The notes: a model not told the origin generated them from the letters alone. A stretch of DNA of 64,000 nucleotides from Warburgia ugandensis (GCA_035236585.1 CP141139.1:16756990-16820989); one strand, 5' to 3'. Positions 1-13,917 are shown, numbered from the stretch's first letter. Made by a program: numbers and translations.

Positions 1-1
1 A

Positions 2-2270
2 TGTTGGACTTCTTCTTGCAGAGACACCCTCTACCTTCGGGCTGAGGGACCTAAAGGTAAATTCCGGCCATTTTCTTTTACGTCCTTTTGATTTGCAATT
101 TTGGTAAAAACTCATTTCTAAGGATAAAGGGAGTTATTGGCAATGTACAGAGACTGTGAAGGAGGATGTTTTGTTCATTCACGGCTTTATTTCGTCTTCG
201 GCATTCTGGACGGAAACGGTTTTTCCCAACTTTTCGGCCGAAACGAAATCTAAATATCGGTTATTTGCGATAGATCTGTTGGGATTCGGGAGGAGTCCAA
301 AGCCAACGGACTCGCTGTACACGCTAAGAGAGCATGTGGAGATGATAGAACGGTCAGTACTTGATCCGTACAAGGTCAGGTCGTTTCACATCGTGGCACA
401 CTCATTGGGGTCCATTTTGGCTCTGGCTCTCGCCGTGAAATATCCTCGCGCCGTGAAGTCCCTGACGTTGCTTGCACCGGTAAGGTGGTTTTTTCCGTTT
501 GCAGTTGATATTTAGCACCCTTGTTTTAGTATGGGCACCCCTCCATTGCTTTCTAAACTTCTCTCAATAGTTCCGGGAAACTTGAAACCGGTTCTTACGT
601 GGGGCTTGGCGTGAGTGGATTGAGTGATTTACAAGTTGGGTTGTGGCCTTAGAAGTTTGGTGGTCTATCTTCTAGGTTGTATTTTAGGTGGACTCCACCT
701 CCATTACATGATCCTAACCGCTAGTATTTTCTAGCTGAAAATGGATGGTTCAGAAGATTTCTAATGTATGACATATCGTCGAGGATGTGGCCGTGAAGAT
801 GAGGTGGCATGATCCATACATGAACACCAACCATGTGGGTCTCACATAATAATTTTCCTGCCTGTAAAACTCTAAACTGTTTGCGCGAGCAATCACTGGG
901 AACCACACATTGATAACACCCAGCGGAGAGGTTTAAAGTAGAGAAGGGGTGCAAACATTATAACGATGCAAATATCATTTTCTTTTGTTTTTGCTGTTGA
1001 GTGATTGAGATGATTTTTGAACGTCCACAGCCATATTTTCCAGCCCCCAAGGGGGAGCAAGGGACCCAGTACGTGTTGAGGAGAGTAGCCCCCAGACGTA
1101 TATGGCCGATGATAGCTTTCGGCGCATCCATCGCTTGCTGGTATGAGCACATCAGCAGGACAGTTTGCTTGCTCATCTGCAAGAACCACCGGATATGGGA
1201 ATTCGTCGCCAAACTCGTCTTAAGAAACAGGTAAACCAACCATTGATTAACAAAATACATGCTACCTACTGTGGGTGGGACCCATTTCTTTTAAGATGAC
1301 GTAAACTACCCTTGAGTTTCTAGAATTGATAAATTTACACGTAATCTGTTGGACATATACAACAAAAACTAGAGGATAAGTTGGTGATTTCAAGTGCTTT
1401 ATGATCGATTCATAGTAAGGGAATGTCCTGAACATTATTTTGGATTTTGAGAATGATACAAGTGGGTCCACCGGATGTTTATTAGGCAAAAACTAGTTCA
1501 ACTATCAGAACTGGCCGTTGAATCAAAGAAATTGAATTTACATGACATTGACTCTTTTAGATTCTATAATTGGAAATCTCAGTAAATTTCCTATTATCTT
1601 TTTAGTGCTACTTACTTATTTTTCTCTTAGTCTTTGCAATTTATTTATGATAAGTGGACACAGTCTGAACTCGTGTTAAAGTCCAACCAATTCCAACTAA
1701 AGCAGATCTTTTCATCATCAATTTAGCTCTATGAACATTACTTAAGATTTGATGATGATTCAAATTGCCCGCTTGGAATTGGAAATTATTTTGGCTTTAT
1801 GTGGTTTGACCTCGTCTTATATTGGCGAATGGTGACCCTCAGCATCATCTTTTCAATGGAAATGGACGGTTGATAACTGCATGGTCCCACTCCTTTCGAG
1901 CAGGCTGTCGGCCTTTCTAATGATGAAATTTATTGCCATGGCCAGGCTGAGGACTTTTCTGCTAGAAGGCTTCTTTTGCCACACACATTATGCAGCATGG
2001 CACACCCTACACAACATCATATGCGGAAGTGCGAGTAAGATTGACAGCTATTTAGATGCAGTGAGAGAAAATCTCGACTGCCATGTCACCGTTTTCCACG
2101 GCCGAGATGACGAGCTCCTACCTGTAGAATGTAGCTACTCCGTCCAATCTAAAGTCCCAAGAGCGCGTGTTAAAGTAATAGAGAAGAAAGATCACATCAC
2201 CATTGTTGTTGGTAGACAACAGGCTTTTGCTAGAGAACTTGAGGAGATTTGGAAGAAACCAAGCAGTTAA
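2..2270 (+). CDS. BDG: BODYGUARD-like alpha/beta hydrolase, 3' part of gene (4 exons visible)
   Basis: Seen: exons 2-56 (5' limit unknown, cut by the window edge), 151-479, 1031-1230 and 1946-2270 join in frame at GT/AG sites; stop at 2268-2270. The protein shows the oxyanion-side HGF motif (VLFIHGFIS), the nucleophile elbow AHSLGS, the acid region GRDDELLP and the catalytic histidine in KDHITIVVG, so the Ser-Asp-His triad is complete. Near the middle is the family block WYEHISRT. Known: BODYGUARD proteins are extracellular or epidermal alpha/beta-fold hydrolases needed for cutin deposition and an intact cuticle. About 303 codons are visible, against roughly 450-490 in the family, so the signal-bearing N terminus lies outside the window. 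The phase at each junction was checked (1, 0 and 2). An alternative acceptor at about 20-21 would shorten the first visible exon. Nothing suggests a pseudogene. It could be any paralogue of the BDG family. Confidence 0.93.
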
Positions 2271-2728
2271 GATCCGATCACGATTTGTTTCTTTAAAAAG
2301 AAAACCAACCAAAAATTGAGATTGGAAGTTTTCTTTATCTTTATCTTTTACATTTCTTCCTCTATTTCCTTCCTCTTTTCAATTTTCTTCCAAGTGTGAA
2401 GTCTCTCTCTCTCTCTCTTGGGTCATATGTGTTATCCATTATTACTCACTATTGGAATGTGAAATGTTTTATCATAATTATGTTAATTTGAAAGGCCCAT
2501 AAAACTTTTACTTGATTGAGATTGCCATTGGTTCTGATGGGTTATTTTTCTATTCCTAAACTCAGATGGCAGATCTGGATTGGATGAAGTAACTGCAACG
2601 CATTTAAGGTGGGTCATGTTAATGCTCTGAATTCCATGTCAGGTTCATTAACGACGGTACCAATGCTATAAATGTAAAAATGACTTGGTCACAACTCTTT
2701 GGGCTGCTTGTCAAAACCTAATCAATAA

Positions 2729-2731
<3 letters not shown>

Positions 2732-2778
<47 letters not shown>
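2732..2778. repeat. (CT)n microsatellite
   Basis: Uninterrupted CT dinucleotide run of 47 bases downstream of the hydrolase gene. A shorter CT run lies at about 2402-2419. Confidence 0.97.
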
Positions 2779-2783
<5 letters not shown>

Positions 2784-4890
2784 TTCATTAAAAGTGTGTA
2801 AAGTCCCCATCAAGAGCATGACCGAGTTGATCAATGATTCTGATCAAAGCACAAGTGGGCTCCACCTGTATCGATCTCCAGCCGCTTATGATGTTCCCTA
2901 AAACTCCAGTTGGAAGCAAAACTTAGTTTGCAGTTCTTGATAGAGCTGAGTCGGTGCATGGCCCATCTATAGTATTGGCTCTAGATAAACAGTCAGATGA
3001 TCAGTTAGGCTTCTCATTGTAGTTTTGCATCTCATATATGAAATATTCTCCAAAAGGAGACTATGCACATCCATCACATGTATAATAAGCTCCCAATGTG
3101 GAAGTCACATCCTATGCGCTCCTAACGAAGTTTTGACGTACATTCCATCCATAGCAAGATTCCAAGAGCCACTTATCTCTGGTTTGATCTATGCACAGTC
3201 GACTGGACCTATATTTCCAGCCGCTCATTTTTCCATGATCTGACTTCCCTTATTAGAGATCCATTTAATAACATTTACATTTCATATATGGGCAAGGCCA
3301 TTAATGCATGGGAACTTATTCTAGTGGGAGATGCTTGTTTCTATTACATTGTTTGTGGTCTTAAATTTGTCTCCGGGCTTACTAGGTCCTACATCTTTGG
3401 CAGCTGTTGGGTAGCTTCATTTGCCAAATTTGTTGATTAATGTATATTGCTTTTCTGTCCGTAGATGTTGAAATGGAAAAAGAAGCTAAAAGTGGTTCAA
3501 ATAGGACAATGCTTCGCCGAGGCACCTTAGGGTGATATAATGGGACAATCCTTTGTCTGGTTTCCGTCTGTTCATCTCATTTCTTCAACTTCTGATATCT
3601 CGGAGCTGAAAAACTACTTCAATTTGTCTTTGAAAGAATGGTAAATTTATTGATAGGGGGAGAGTAGCCTGAATTCTACCAGTAAAGACAACAACAACAA
3701 AAACGAAGAAAAAAAACAAAAAATCACTCCTGTTGGACAATTCTAATTATGATTTTGGTTGTTTAATGTGGAACCACCCGTCCTTATTAGTCAGGGATGA
3801 TCCCATCTTCGTAATGAAGGGCTCTTAGAATAATTACATAAGTCGCCCTAACCAAATCATTCCTTATCAGACTAAGAAAATGACTTTTGGATCTTTAGCT
3901 GCTTTTCAGATCAGCCAAAGGATTCTCAAAAACCTTTTTTTTTTTTTTTTTTTTTAAGAAAATGGGTCAATTATTTTGTTGCTCATAGTTACCTAAGAGT
4001 CAAATGTGGGGGCAATTTGGTGGTATAACTATAGAGGAATAACTGTATGGTGCGCGCATGAGTGCTGTGTCCACACTTTATCATGGTGGGCTCTCATCCG
4101 ATTTCTGTAGTATCTTAAATGACAAACATCACCAAGGTTGGATGATCCCAATATTCACAAAATGTACATTGGACTCGTTTCTAGACTTATCTAAGCACTG
4201 ATTTAAAGCTATTAGTCATCACAATAAAAGAAATTAGATAAAAGGTTCAACGACCCAGATAAGGGGCCTATCATGATAACTTTGTGCTAATAGTGGTAAA
4301 GAAAAGGTAAGAAGAGGTTTTAATAAAAATACAGGAAAGTATGCAGTATACAAGCGTCTGCGATGCCCATAATATACAAGTATTCCTTACAATTATAACC
4401 TTTCTCTTCTATATGGAACTCCATTTATGGGACCATTTTATGTTACTTAGTATGGGATGGAATGTGCATTCCTTAGTTTACCTCACGAGGAACTTTATAA
4501 GCCAACCTTTGGGTGTGATATTTATTTTGAATTGAAGAGGGCTGGAGGTTCGAACCATCTAGAAGAGGGTGGGGGTGTTGGGCTTAATTACCTAACGCTC
4601 CAAGATACTAATAAACGGATTAGACTAAGATTCATGCATGAAGTATAGTGTGCAACGAGTTTAATTTAGTTAAATTAACCAGTGGAAGTGAACTATTTAA
4701 GTGAAGAACTTTGTTTCAATGCAACCTAACGTAGAAATAATAATTTATTTGGCAGACAAGTAGGGTTTTGTGGATAATGCTTAACTAATTAACAACTTGA
4801 ATTTAATGGTGAAGCTAGGCTTATATCCATCTGCCGCTATTATATTATCAGATTTCTTTTGTTTATACCTGCAGTATTAATGTGCACATG

Positions 4891-4893
<3 letters not shown>

Positions 4894-4964
<71 letters not shown>
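4894..4964. repeat. (GA)n microsatellite
   Basis: Perfect GA dinucleotide run of about 71 bases. Confidence 0.97.
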
Positions 4965-4967
<3 letters not shown>

Positions 4968-7900
4968 ATCATTAGGCAGAAAATAAGGTAGACATGAAGT
5001 AGAGTGAAATTTTAGATAGAGAATAGAATTAGGAAGAAGTATGGTGGAGGCTTGAAGTACTTATCTGAGCCCACGTCTCTCAACCATAAGAGGTTGTGGT
5101 TCCAAACTGCTCAATATTGAAGAAAAGAATTGGAAGAAAAATCATCTTTCCTACAAGTGAGGAAGAGAAGAGATACCATCACAGTTCCAATGCCTAAAAT
5201 CTAGGCTTATTATTTTGAGAGGCCTAAAGCTTAAATTACTTTTTCTTTTTAGTCTGAAAGGCACATACAAAGAACAAAATAGCACTATCGGTTGCCATGT
5301 TGGGATGGAGCCAAAACCATTATGACGGGGTCATATCAAGGGTTACATTGGTGTCAACAATCATATCGGCATGAGTTTTCCTTTATGAAATCATATGTTT
5401 CAAAAATGGAGCAATATTTTATATTTTAGCATTAGATTTCTATTTAGGTATGTTTTATGTGATTTTTCACATATCTATTTCTACATAAAAGTTTCATGTG
5501 CTATTTTTTATATGAATTATTAATATTTTTATATTCTGTGGATTATATTAGTCATATATCTATTTGCTTTTATTTTTTCATTACAAATATATATATATAT
5601 ATATATATAAACAAATAAGTTATGAGAATTAAATAGAAAAATAGCAGATGTTTTTTAAAATAAAAGTAATACTAACATCAATTCTTACCAGTAGAGGCTA
5701 CTAATTAACATGAGCACTAATCATAAGATTCTAGAATCAAAACAAAAATTATAAACAAATCTTCTTAACAAGCACCAGTTTTCTCTTCCAATTAGAACTA
5801 CAAATGCAAGTATAAATAAATGATCTTAGAACTAACCTTACAATCAAATTGTACATGAAGAATTACAAAGTAATAAGGTAAATAAGCTAGATCATCTAAT
5901 GGTAGGCAATGATCTCATTATGATCAAATCAAAATGATTGATTGGGATTGACTTACTTGTAGGCCATGATCTTTGTTACAGCTGATCCTAATGTTTCAAC
6001 TATTAGGTTCAAGCTATCTAAGGTGATACATTATACATATATATTGTTATTCTCCCCATTGGATTCCTCAAGTTAGGAGGATGAATTCACTAAAGGTTGA
6101 GGCTTGAGAGCTTATAAGTTTTTCTTTATAGCCTGAATAGTAGCAAGTCACAAGAACATCAACCAGCTAAACTTGCCAGATTGTTGTCAATAACAAATGG
6201 AAGATATGTTGAAATTTATCTTCAATATCAATTAAGTTATATTTATTCTTTTACCAATTTTTCAAAAAAATTGAAATTGAAATTGAAATTCAAGGATTTC
6301 AAAATCAGATATGTCACCTGATATAACCGATACTTTGGCTGGCCATCATACTGATATATAGGAGAATTTCATTATGGCCAAATATCATATTGCCAATCAC
6401 CAAACCCCAATATATCAGTGAAATTTTGTCCTGTAGGTGTAGACACACATATGAAGAGCAACAAAGTGTCTAAGGAAAAAAAAAGAAGAAGAAGAAGCAT
6501 ACTCAAGTTCACAAAAAAATTTCACAGCTTAGTTAAACCACACTCATCGCAAACAAGCTAAAAAAGGCCCAAAACTTGGATTGGTTGTCCAGAGAACCCC
6601 CTAAAAGGAAAGTAGGGTCTTTGGTTTATATAGCAAGTATAGAAACATGATGAGTCATCCTTCTTTTTCAGTAGCCTTGCTAGACTAAAGCCTAAATTCT
6701 AGATATTCATGTGTTAGTTTTCACGACAATTATAAAATTAACCTTGGAAATCCTTCGATGTTTCCTCTCTAACTACTCCATTCCTGTTTTTTCTTTATTA
6801 AGTCTCCTCTCTAACATCTCTTTAGATGCCTCTGAGTTATATGACAATCACATGAGTATATAAGGATATGTGGAAAAGTACAATGAATAGAATTTGAGGC
6901 ATTTAAAAAAAATTTCTAGCCTCTTTTGAATGGTACTCATGATCAAATATCACATATGTAAGATATGGACCGTAATGTTTGTATTTAGCTATCTACATAA
7001 ACCATGTACTCCACATAGTAGTCTTTCCCTCTCTCTCTCTCTCTCTCTCTCGCAAGTGCACATACCAATTTCACTATAAAGAGTAAGGCAAGGGAGTAAA
7101 GGCAGAAATAGGTATTGATTTAAGTGAATAATTCAATCTTTTCCATTTCTAACACATGGAAACTTACTATTGTACCATCAGTTTAACTTTACGTTATTTC
7201 TTTGATTGGCAAGGGAACTAAGTTAAGAGTTTTGGAATATTAGTATCCTTTTTGTCTAGATGATTATGTTTTTCTTCTTGCCTTTAGTCCTTTGGTAGGT
7301 AGGAGAATTCCACTACATGAGAATCAACTACAAACAACTTATGAGCTCTCTAGAAAGAACTTGGTTATCATGTTAAAATGCAGAAAACGACACTGCTTAA
7401 CTAGAGAAAATTTCTGATTGTGTGGGTTTTGGGTCAACTATGTAGGGAAAGAAGGACATTGTCATCTAGAGCTAGATGGTTTGAAACTTCAAATTAGTCA
7501 TGCAGTTTCATGATCAAAGCTAGTGGCATGCACATCAAAGGGTGTGCTCGATAAATTAAACCAAGAGAATTGCCTTCATTCGAAACATTTGAAGAACAAA
7601 TATCCTTAACAAACTATAATATGTACTTTCATAGATTCTGTTAGAACCAGTCGTGAGTTTTAATGCATTCATACTAGTAGTGACTACATGATGGAGCTAC
7701 GTTACTCTTCAACAAGCCTAGTTGCAATCATCAAAACTCAGATCTTGCTAGATGGAGTGGGGGCAGTTATATATCCAGATATGAACTTGTTGTAACTTAA
7801 ATCATTACAAATTTTCTACATTAAAAATCCTGGAGCAGAACCCATCCCTAAACATCAAGACTCTAGAGTGGATTCATATGTAATAGCATCCTTCATCTCA

Positions 7901-8649
7901 TACCAACTACCAGAAGGTGGAGGAAAAAGGAGAAAATTTATTAAGGACATCTGGATCTACTAATTCATCTGGTAGACACCATAACTTCACAGAGTGGAAA
8001 AATGAATGGTTGGGAGATATCAATAAATACATTGCATATATACCATAAGAAAAGTAAAAGCAAATCGTGTGTAGGAATGGAGCAAACAAGTGAGAGAGAA
8101 TTTTCTTAGGATACATGTAAGAAGCAACATATCCCTTCATAGAAACTTTATTCTATTGGTTACAAATGTCAGTTTGAATTTACTACCAAAGCAACGTGAA
8201 TTCACAGATAAATGGAGAATTTTGCACTATGCTTCTAGCTCCTATGGTAGGATGGGCAGCCAATGGAAACATGTTAGATTGATATAGAAAATTCAGGTAA
8301 CTTTCTTAACTCTGTCCCTTATCGCGGTTCAGATGTTCTAATGGTTGGTAACGGTGAAAGACTTGACATTGCCTATTTTTATTTTGAAAGTGGAAAGATT
8401 AACTGTGGTGAAGTTGTTTTGACATTGAGAAAAGTTCCCCTTGTTCCTAAGATAAAAGTGCTTTGCTTTCAGTTGCTCAACTTACTTTTGATTATCCGTG
8501 TACTTTTGAGCGTGATTCTTCTGGCTTTGTGATTAAGGGTGATAGAACAAAGAAAGTTTTGGCACCGGGCAATAAAAAGGATGACATCGATGCTTTGTCA
8601 GATCCCAAGAGAGTGGCTCTTTTCTCTAATCGTTTTCAATCCATTGATT

Positions 8650-9100
8650 AAGATATTTGGCACAGACGGCTTGAACACCTCCAAGAGAGAATTTTGTGTC
8701 ATTTTCGGAATAGTCATTTGAATTATGTTAATAAAAACTCTTCTGGAGTATGTGATAGTTGTCAGCCACGCAAAAGTTATAGACTACCATTTCCTCTTTC
8801 CAAGAACCATTGTGAAGCATTTGTGGATAACCTGCACTGTGATTTGTGGGGAGATGCCCCGCTAAATTAGTTACAAGGTTTTTGTTATTTTGTAGTATCT
8901 GTTGATGACTTCTCAATATTTAGTTGGTTTTATCTTATTAAATGAAAATAAGAGAGACAACATGGTAAGAAACTCAAGTTTTTTCAATCAAAATAATGGC
9001 AGAGAGTTTTTAAAGAAGGAACTTCTTGATCACCTGCTTCAATGTGGCATTAAATATACATCATCTATCATGTCCAGGAACTCCAGAACAAAAGTGTAGC
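8650..9100 (+). pseudogene. copia integrase fragment
   Basis: Across shifted frames the sequence shows the WH..RL..H start of the integrase zinc-binding domain, the CDSCQ cysteine pair, the first core aspartate context (HCDLWGDAP), the VDDFS block and the NGREF block. This is the usual Ty1/copia integrase order. Frameshifts and stops separate the blocks, so it is non-functional. Confidence 0.8.
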
Positions 9101-9901
9101 TAAACGATGCCGTGTTGTTTCATTCATTTATTCCCGGACGGTATCGGGTTGAAGCTTTTTATACAACTATTTATCTTATTAATCGGTTGCCATCACTGAT
9201 ACTTAAGATGAAGTCACTGCTTGACTTTAGTTCTGTAAACGTCCAGGTCATGGGGCACTTCATGGTTTTTCGTTCTCGTTGTTTCCACAAGTGATACTGC
9301 CTCTGATAAACTTGAACCAAGATCACTTCCCTGTAATTTTGTGGGCAACAGTGACAATTACAAAGGATATAGATTTCTTCGTCGCTCTACTGGACGAGTA
9401 TATATCTCCCACCACGTGGTTTTCAATGAAACATTATTTCCTTTTCAAGAATCATCTTATTCTATTTCCAATGTAATGCTAGAAGGGGAGATTTCCGCTT
9501 AACGAGATTGAATTGATCCGTATGATCTTTCTCAAGATCCTTCTAGTTCACAGAGTAAAGCTTCTTTCGAGTTCACACGATCAAGCTTCTTGTCCTTCAC
9601 AAGAGCTTGCATATCCATCTTTTTACTACGCAACAACCCCAGCCCCCGCCCACCCTGGGGTCCTAACTGTAGCCATGGTACCACCTCATAATCTTGATAA
9701 AGCTCCAGCCCCATTAAGTCCTGCGTCAGTAACATCGGGAGTTACAAATACCGTTCATGCGGCTCCTACTTTTAGCGTATCCTCAACAAATCCTGTTACT
9801 GCTTCTCGCCCATGGTTACTAGAAGTCGGGATTTTTAAGCCCAATCCGAAATATGCCCCTCCATCTTCCACCACTTATTTCTAGTAGACCTACCACAGAA
9901 G

Positions 9902-10040
9902 AAAAGGGGCAGCCCCGGTGGACGAAGCTGTCACCTATGCGAGGTCTAGGGAAGGGGCAGACCACAAGGACCTAAAGTACACAGCCTTACTTTGCATTTT
10001 ACAAGAGGCTGTTTCCACGCCTTGAAACCTACGACAGTGA
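9902..10040 (-). mobile_element. Au-like SINE, minus strand, 3' part
   Basis: Starts with the complement of the family 3' end (GGGCTGCCCCTTTT as read on the minus strand) and aligns by eye with the copies at 31,214, 49,624 and 52,090. The tRNA-like head with its B box is missing or scrambled after about 10,025, so the copy is truncated or diverged. It lies inside the copia relic and therefore arrived later. Confidence 0.75.
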
Positions 10041-10099
10041 AAACAACCCTTAAACATGATCCATGGATAAGGAAACGTTCGCACATAACATCCAAAATA

Positions 10100-10670
10100 A
10101 ATGAAATTTAGGTTATTGGATCTAAATGGGTGTTTGCTCCCAAGTTTCATGCTGGTGGCAGTCTTGGGCGCCTCAAAGCACGCATTGGTATACACTCAAA
10201 AGGAGTGTTGACTTCTCTGATATTTTTAGTCCAGTAATCAAACCTGACACCATCAGGACTGGCCTTACGATTGCGGTTGTTCATGGATGTAATCTCAAAC
10301 AACTCCATGTAAAAAATGCTTTTCTTCGTGGTTACCCATAAGAGGCTGTGTACATGACCTAACCACCAGGCTATGTTGATCCAGACAGGCCTCAGCGTGT
10401 TTGCAAGTTGAATCGTGCTTTATCCGGGCTCAAACAGGCTCCTCGGGCTTGGTTTAACCGTTTCAAACTTGTTTCACTTACGCTATGGGTTTTATTGTGG
10501 CTGACTCTTCTCTCTTCATACATAAACAGGTTGGTCACACAATATTGCTACTTTTGTATGTGGCGATAATGTTCCAAATTTGGATGCACCTGTTCATAAT
10601 CTCATTCGTACATTTGCAATGAAGGACCTAGGCCCACCCCTATTTTTTCTTTGAATTGAAGCCCAACGCA
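10100..10670 (+). pseudogene. copia reverse transcriptase fragment
   Basis: Seen: blocks typical of copia RT, including TIRTGLTIAVVHG followed by KNAFLRG (family VKNAFLHG), and a later [10 protein letters not shown]-like block broken by stops. The catalytic YVDD region is not clearly preserved: around 10,540-10,570 the frame is broken. This part is decayed and non-coding today. Confidence 0.75.
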
Positions 10671-10672
10671 CT

Positions 10673-11420
10673 TTGGCTGGTTTACTGCCCACCCAAACTC
10701 AGTATGCTAAAGATCTGTTTTTGTGGGCCCAAATGCGTTCTAGCAAACCAATTGCTACTCCAATGGCAGTCAAAATGTGTGGATCAGATCCTAAACCTAA
10801 TGTTGCCCATTACCAGAGTTTAGTTGGTGCACTCCAATATTTGACAATGACGAGATCTCTCCTGTGCTATCTGTACTGCTTGTTCGTACATGCACCAACG
10901 AGCATGACCGATTTTCAACTCATTAAACAAATGTTGTGGTATGTTAATGGGACCACTACTCTTGGTCTTGGGATATATGCCAGCAGTACACTAGATCTTT
11001 ATGCATTTTTAGACGTTGACTGGGCTCGGTGCCCCCTCACTCGCGGTTCTACTACAGGATATTGCACCTTTCTTGAATCCATTTGTTTATCTTATAGTGC
11101 TAAGATATAGCAATCTGTTGCTTGCTCCTGAGGCTGAATACAGAGCGATGGTCTCTATGGTAGCTGAGCTCACTTGGTTATCATACATTCTTCATGCCAC
11201 TGGCACCATTCCATCCAAACCATCTACATTGTTTTGTGATAATCTTGTTGCGCCATATATGTCTGTTAATCTAGTATTGCACACAAGACGAAACACCTCG
11301 AAATCGTTATGATTTTGTCCATGAAAACGTTACCCACCATGACTCTATTATCACACGGTTTGCATCATCTCATGATCAGCTGGCTGATATTCTTACCATA
11401 CCATTGCCGAGTGATTAATT
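10673..11420 (+). pseudogene. copia RNase H / RT C-terminal fragment
   Basis: Two overlapping frames carry typical copia C-terminal blocks: YAKDLF..., ATPMA, YQSLVGALQYLT, then DVDWARCP...STTGYC, and AEYRAMVSMVAEL with LFCDN. The D-W-A and E-Y-R-A-M motifs belong to RNase H. A frameshift near 11,090-11,110 separates the two halves, so the enzyme cannot be made. Confidence 0.82.
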
Positions 11421-11478
11421 AAGATCTGCTTGCAAAAGTAGGATTGTGCTTTGCCCCCGAGCCTAGTTTGAGAGGAAG

Positions 11479-11615
11479 TGTAGAAGATCAAGATGGAAAG
11501 GCCATCTACTCACCGCAAGTTATACAAGGGAAGATTGAGGAAGATTGGAATAGATATAGAAGATTAGATTAAGATCTCTCTAAAGAAGAATGGCGAGAGA
11601 GAAGCATTGAACTTG

Positions 11616-11654
<39 letters not shown>

Positions 11655-11791
11655 TTCTTTATATACTTGGTATTATTCATTTCTTATTCTTTTTTCACTA
11701 ATTGGTGAATTTGATATTGTAATAAATCTCCTACTACATTATAAATACTCAATGTTCTCTTTTCTCATTTCATTCATTGCGAGTTGAGACA
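11479..11791 (+). mobile_element. Probable 3' LTR of the copia relic
   Basis: A purine-rich tract (GAGAGGAAG) is followed by TGTAGAAGATC, a typical LTR start, and the segment ends near GAGACA at about 11,791. It contains a TA microsatellite (about 11,618-11,651). No partner LTR was seen, so the end is a guess. Confidence 0.5.
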
Positions 11792-13028
11792 ATAACAATC
11801 ATCGTATGAGTCTCTTTAACATGATAAATATGAAATATTTATTTATTATTAGGATAGTAGAGTATTTGAGTCTTTTGCGGCACGTTTATTAGATATTCAA
11901 GCTACTATGTCCATTGGTGCTTATCTAGGTTATTCCTTCATCTTAATATACACAATGACATCTCTAAACAATAAAATTTGATATTTTGGATGTTAGAAAA
12001 CTAAAATTTTGATGAGCCTAATTAAACAATATCCTCACGTCCTCCTTGGATGTTTCTGAAAATCAAGAAATGCTACTTAAACTGTGTATAGTCTGTGTGT
12101 TTGTTTGTTGCAGGTTGTTCGCTCATGTGTAAATGGGATGGAAAATATAAAATAATGAAAAGCATATGTAAGCTTCCTCTTTCAGGATCCAAGGTGTCAA
12201 TCTTCATGAGAGTATCGGAGATGTCTATATTACAAAAGTTTCAGCCAGTGGTGAAAGTTTTGTTACATGTCTATAAAAATCTTCCACTGTTTCATGACTT
12301 TAAGCCTCTAGTTTGTTTATCATTGCAAAGGGTGGGCTCTACTTGTGCTTTTGCCCTCAGAGAAAAGTCTACATATCTATGCTACAACTACCCTTCCAAT
12401 AAACCTATGCCTTTCATTCTGACATATTTCTAAGAAACCAGTGATTACATCGTATAAATTTCTTTATTTCAGAATCTTTTATAAATAGTTACTGAATTAA
12501 AAGACTCCTAATTCCCAATCGTTGAAAGTGTTAGAGTTCCATATGTGCAATGCTTTTGCTATCCGAGAAGTTATCTAATTTGCAGTCCTTGCATGTCCTA
12601 CAGTTTCCAAATATGCGCTTATGCTATCAAAGAAAGAAGAAGAAATGGAGCCAACATTACCATTTACTTTTGAAGATGTAAGGAACTAGCTGTCAAACCT
12701 GTAGATTTTGCCAGAGAAAGATCTGAGCGGGTAGACAGAGTGAAGGAGGCTAATAATTGTAAGAAACTCGTAAGAAGGAGATAGGAGCCGTGGGAGAGAA
12801 GGAGACTATAGACGAATAAAAAGGTGATCTGCAAGGATTCCCAGCTAGGTAACTTGGGCAAGATCTATTTGTTATTCTAAGCCTCCTGAGCGATACATAT
12901 TTTTAATCACCTAGAAACTTTAGAAGTGAATTAAACAGCAGCATAGAAGACCATGGCTGAAACTTCAGTGAAATTGGGTGGTGGAGATCATCATTATTCA
13001 TTCTCTGGCGAATGATCTTTCCTTGTGT
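11792..13028. other. Interval without recognisable gene
   Basis: Open frames up to 112 codons (12,095-12,433, plus strand) look like chance frames: no motif, family resemblance or splice context. The last five bases before the next element, TGTGT at 13,024-13,028, are its target-site duplication. Confidence 0.5.
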
Positions 13029-13497
13029 TGTTAAAACTATCTTTTGTTGATAAAAACCTTCATCATACTAATATCATTCACGTTAAATCACCAAGAATAA
13101 TAGACAAGATGTGGAAGCATACCTGGATCTATGAGAACAAATGTGATTCTTGAATCTTGCGGTTCTTGATCTTCCAAATTGATGCGTATGAGTTTTCTTG
13201 AGAAGGGGATCTCCCTTTTTTATGATGATGGGATGTCAAAAAAGAATCATACATACAATTTGGAGACCATAACCATTTATAACTGCATGCACTTTCCTTA
13301 TTTCTAATTTTAGCCCATTATAAATTAGAAACAAGATATTAGGTATCTTTACATAATAAAGCTCATACTTTGTGTGATGACTTAGGCCCATTTAACTTTA
13401 ATCCTTATTAGATCACTTTTAATATAGGCCAAACCTATATGATAGTATATGATATACAATTATTATATATATATATATGCACGTCCAAAATCTAACA
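13029..13497 (-). mobile_element. 3' LTR of the minus-strand copia element
   Basis: Aligns from end to end with 24,951-25,443. Terminal TG/CA and 5-bp TGTGT duplication are intact. It contains a short TA run (about 13,462-13,478) where the other LTR has an expanded ATT run. Confidence 0.95.
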
Positions 13498-13511
13498 ATC
13501 TCCCACTTGGA
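13498..13511 (-). promoter_or_regulatory. Polypurine tract of the copia element
   Basis: On the minus strand the sequence abutting the 3' LTR reads CCAAGTGGGAGAT, the standard plus-strand primer site of TNT1-type elements. Confidence 0.8.
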
Positions 13512-13917
13512 ATATACACACACATATCACTTTATAATTATATATCACAATATAACCTTATGAGCTCAAAATCTTTGCTATCATGTCCAAAAAACATCTC
13601 TGAACAATCTCGTCCATTAATTATGTTAATACAAGATCAAGGCAATCATCGTTACATATACCATAACTAAATTCATCCATGGTCACGTATATTAACATAA
13701 CCAAACGACATAGATCAAGTATAGATGTGTAGAATGGAAATTGCATGCAATGTGATCTAAGCATGCCTATTTCCAACTGGTCCATCTTTATTCCTTATGA
13801 GATTATATTAAAATCAAATCAGAGTGAAAAATAAAACTGAATACTTTATTTATGCAAAAAATATCCATAAGCACAAGATGTGTCTAAAACATAAAACCAT
13901 ATAAATACAAACTCCCA

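Larger units (their letters stand above)
2271..8280. other. Gene-free AT-rich interval with microsatellites
   Basis: No open frame here resembles a known protein. Contents seen: CT runs at about 2402 and 2732, a T run near 3934-3955, a long GA run at 4894-4964, a TA run near 5587-5609 and a CT run near 7030-7051. The rest is diverged AT-rich sequence, probably old transposon remnants too decayed to assign. The 3' UTR of the hydrolase gene must start this interval, but I could not fix its polyadenylation site. Confidence 0.6.
8281..11791 (+). mobile_element. 5'-truncated, decayed Ty1/copia retrotransposon (RE1/Ale-like)
   Basis: Seen: in consistent order on the plus strand there are an integrase zinc-binding and core fragment (about 8650-9100), a reverse transcriptase fragment (about 10,100-10,660), an RNase H fragment (10,673-11,420), a purine-rich tract (about 11,470-11,478) and a probable 3' LTR. 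Frames shift repeatedly and stops are frequent, so no complete protein is encoded. No 5' LTR or gag was found upstream, so the 5' end is lost or unrecognisable. The order integrase, RT, RNase H is diagnostic of Ty1/copia. A SINE has inserted between the integrase and RT parts. The limits at 8281 and 11,791 are approximate. Confidence 0.85.
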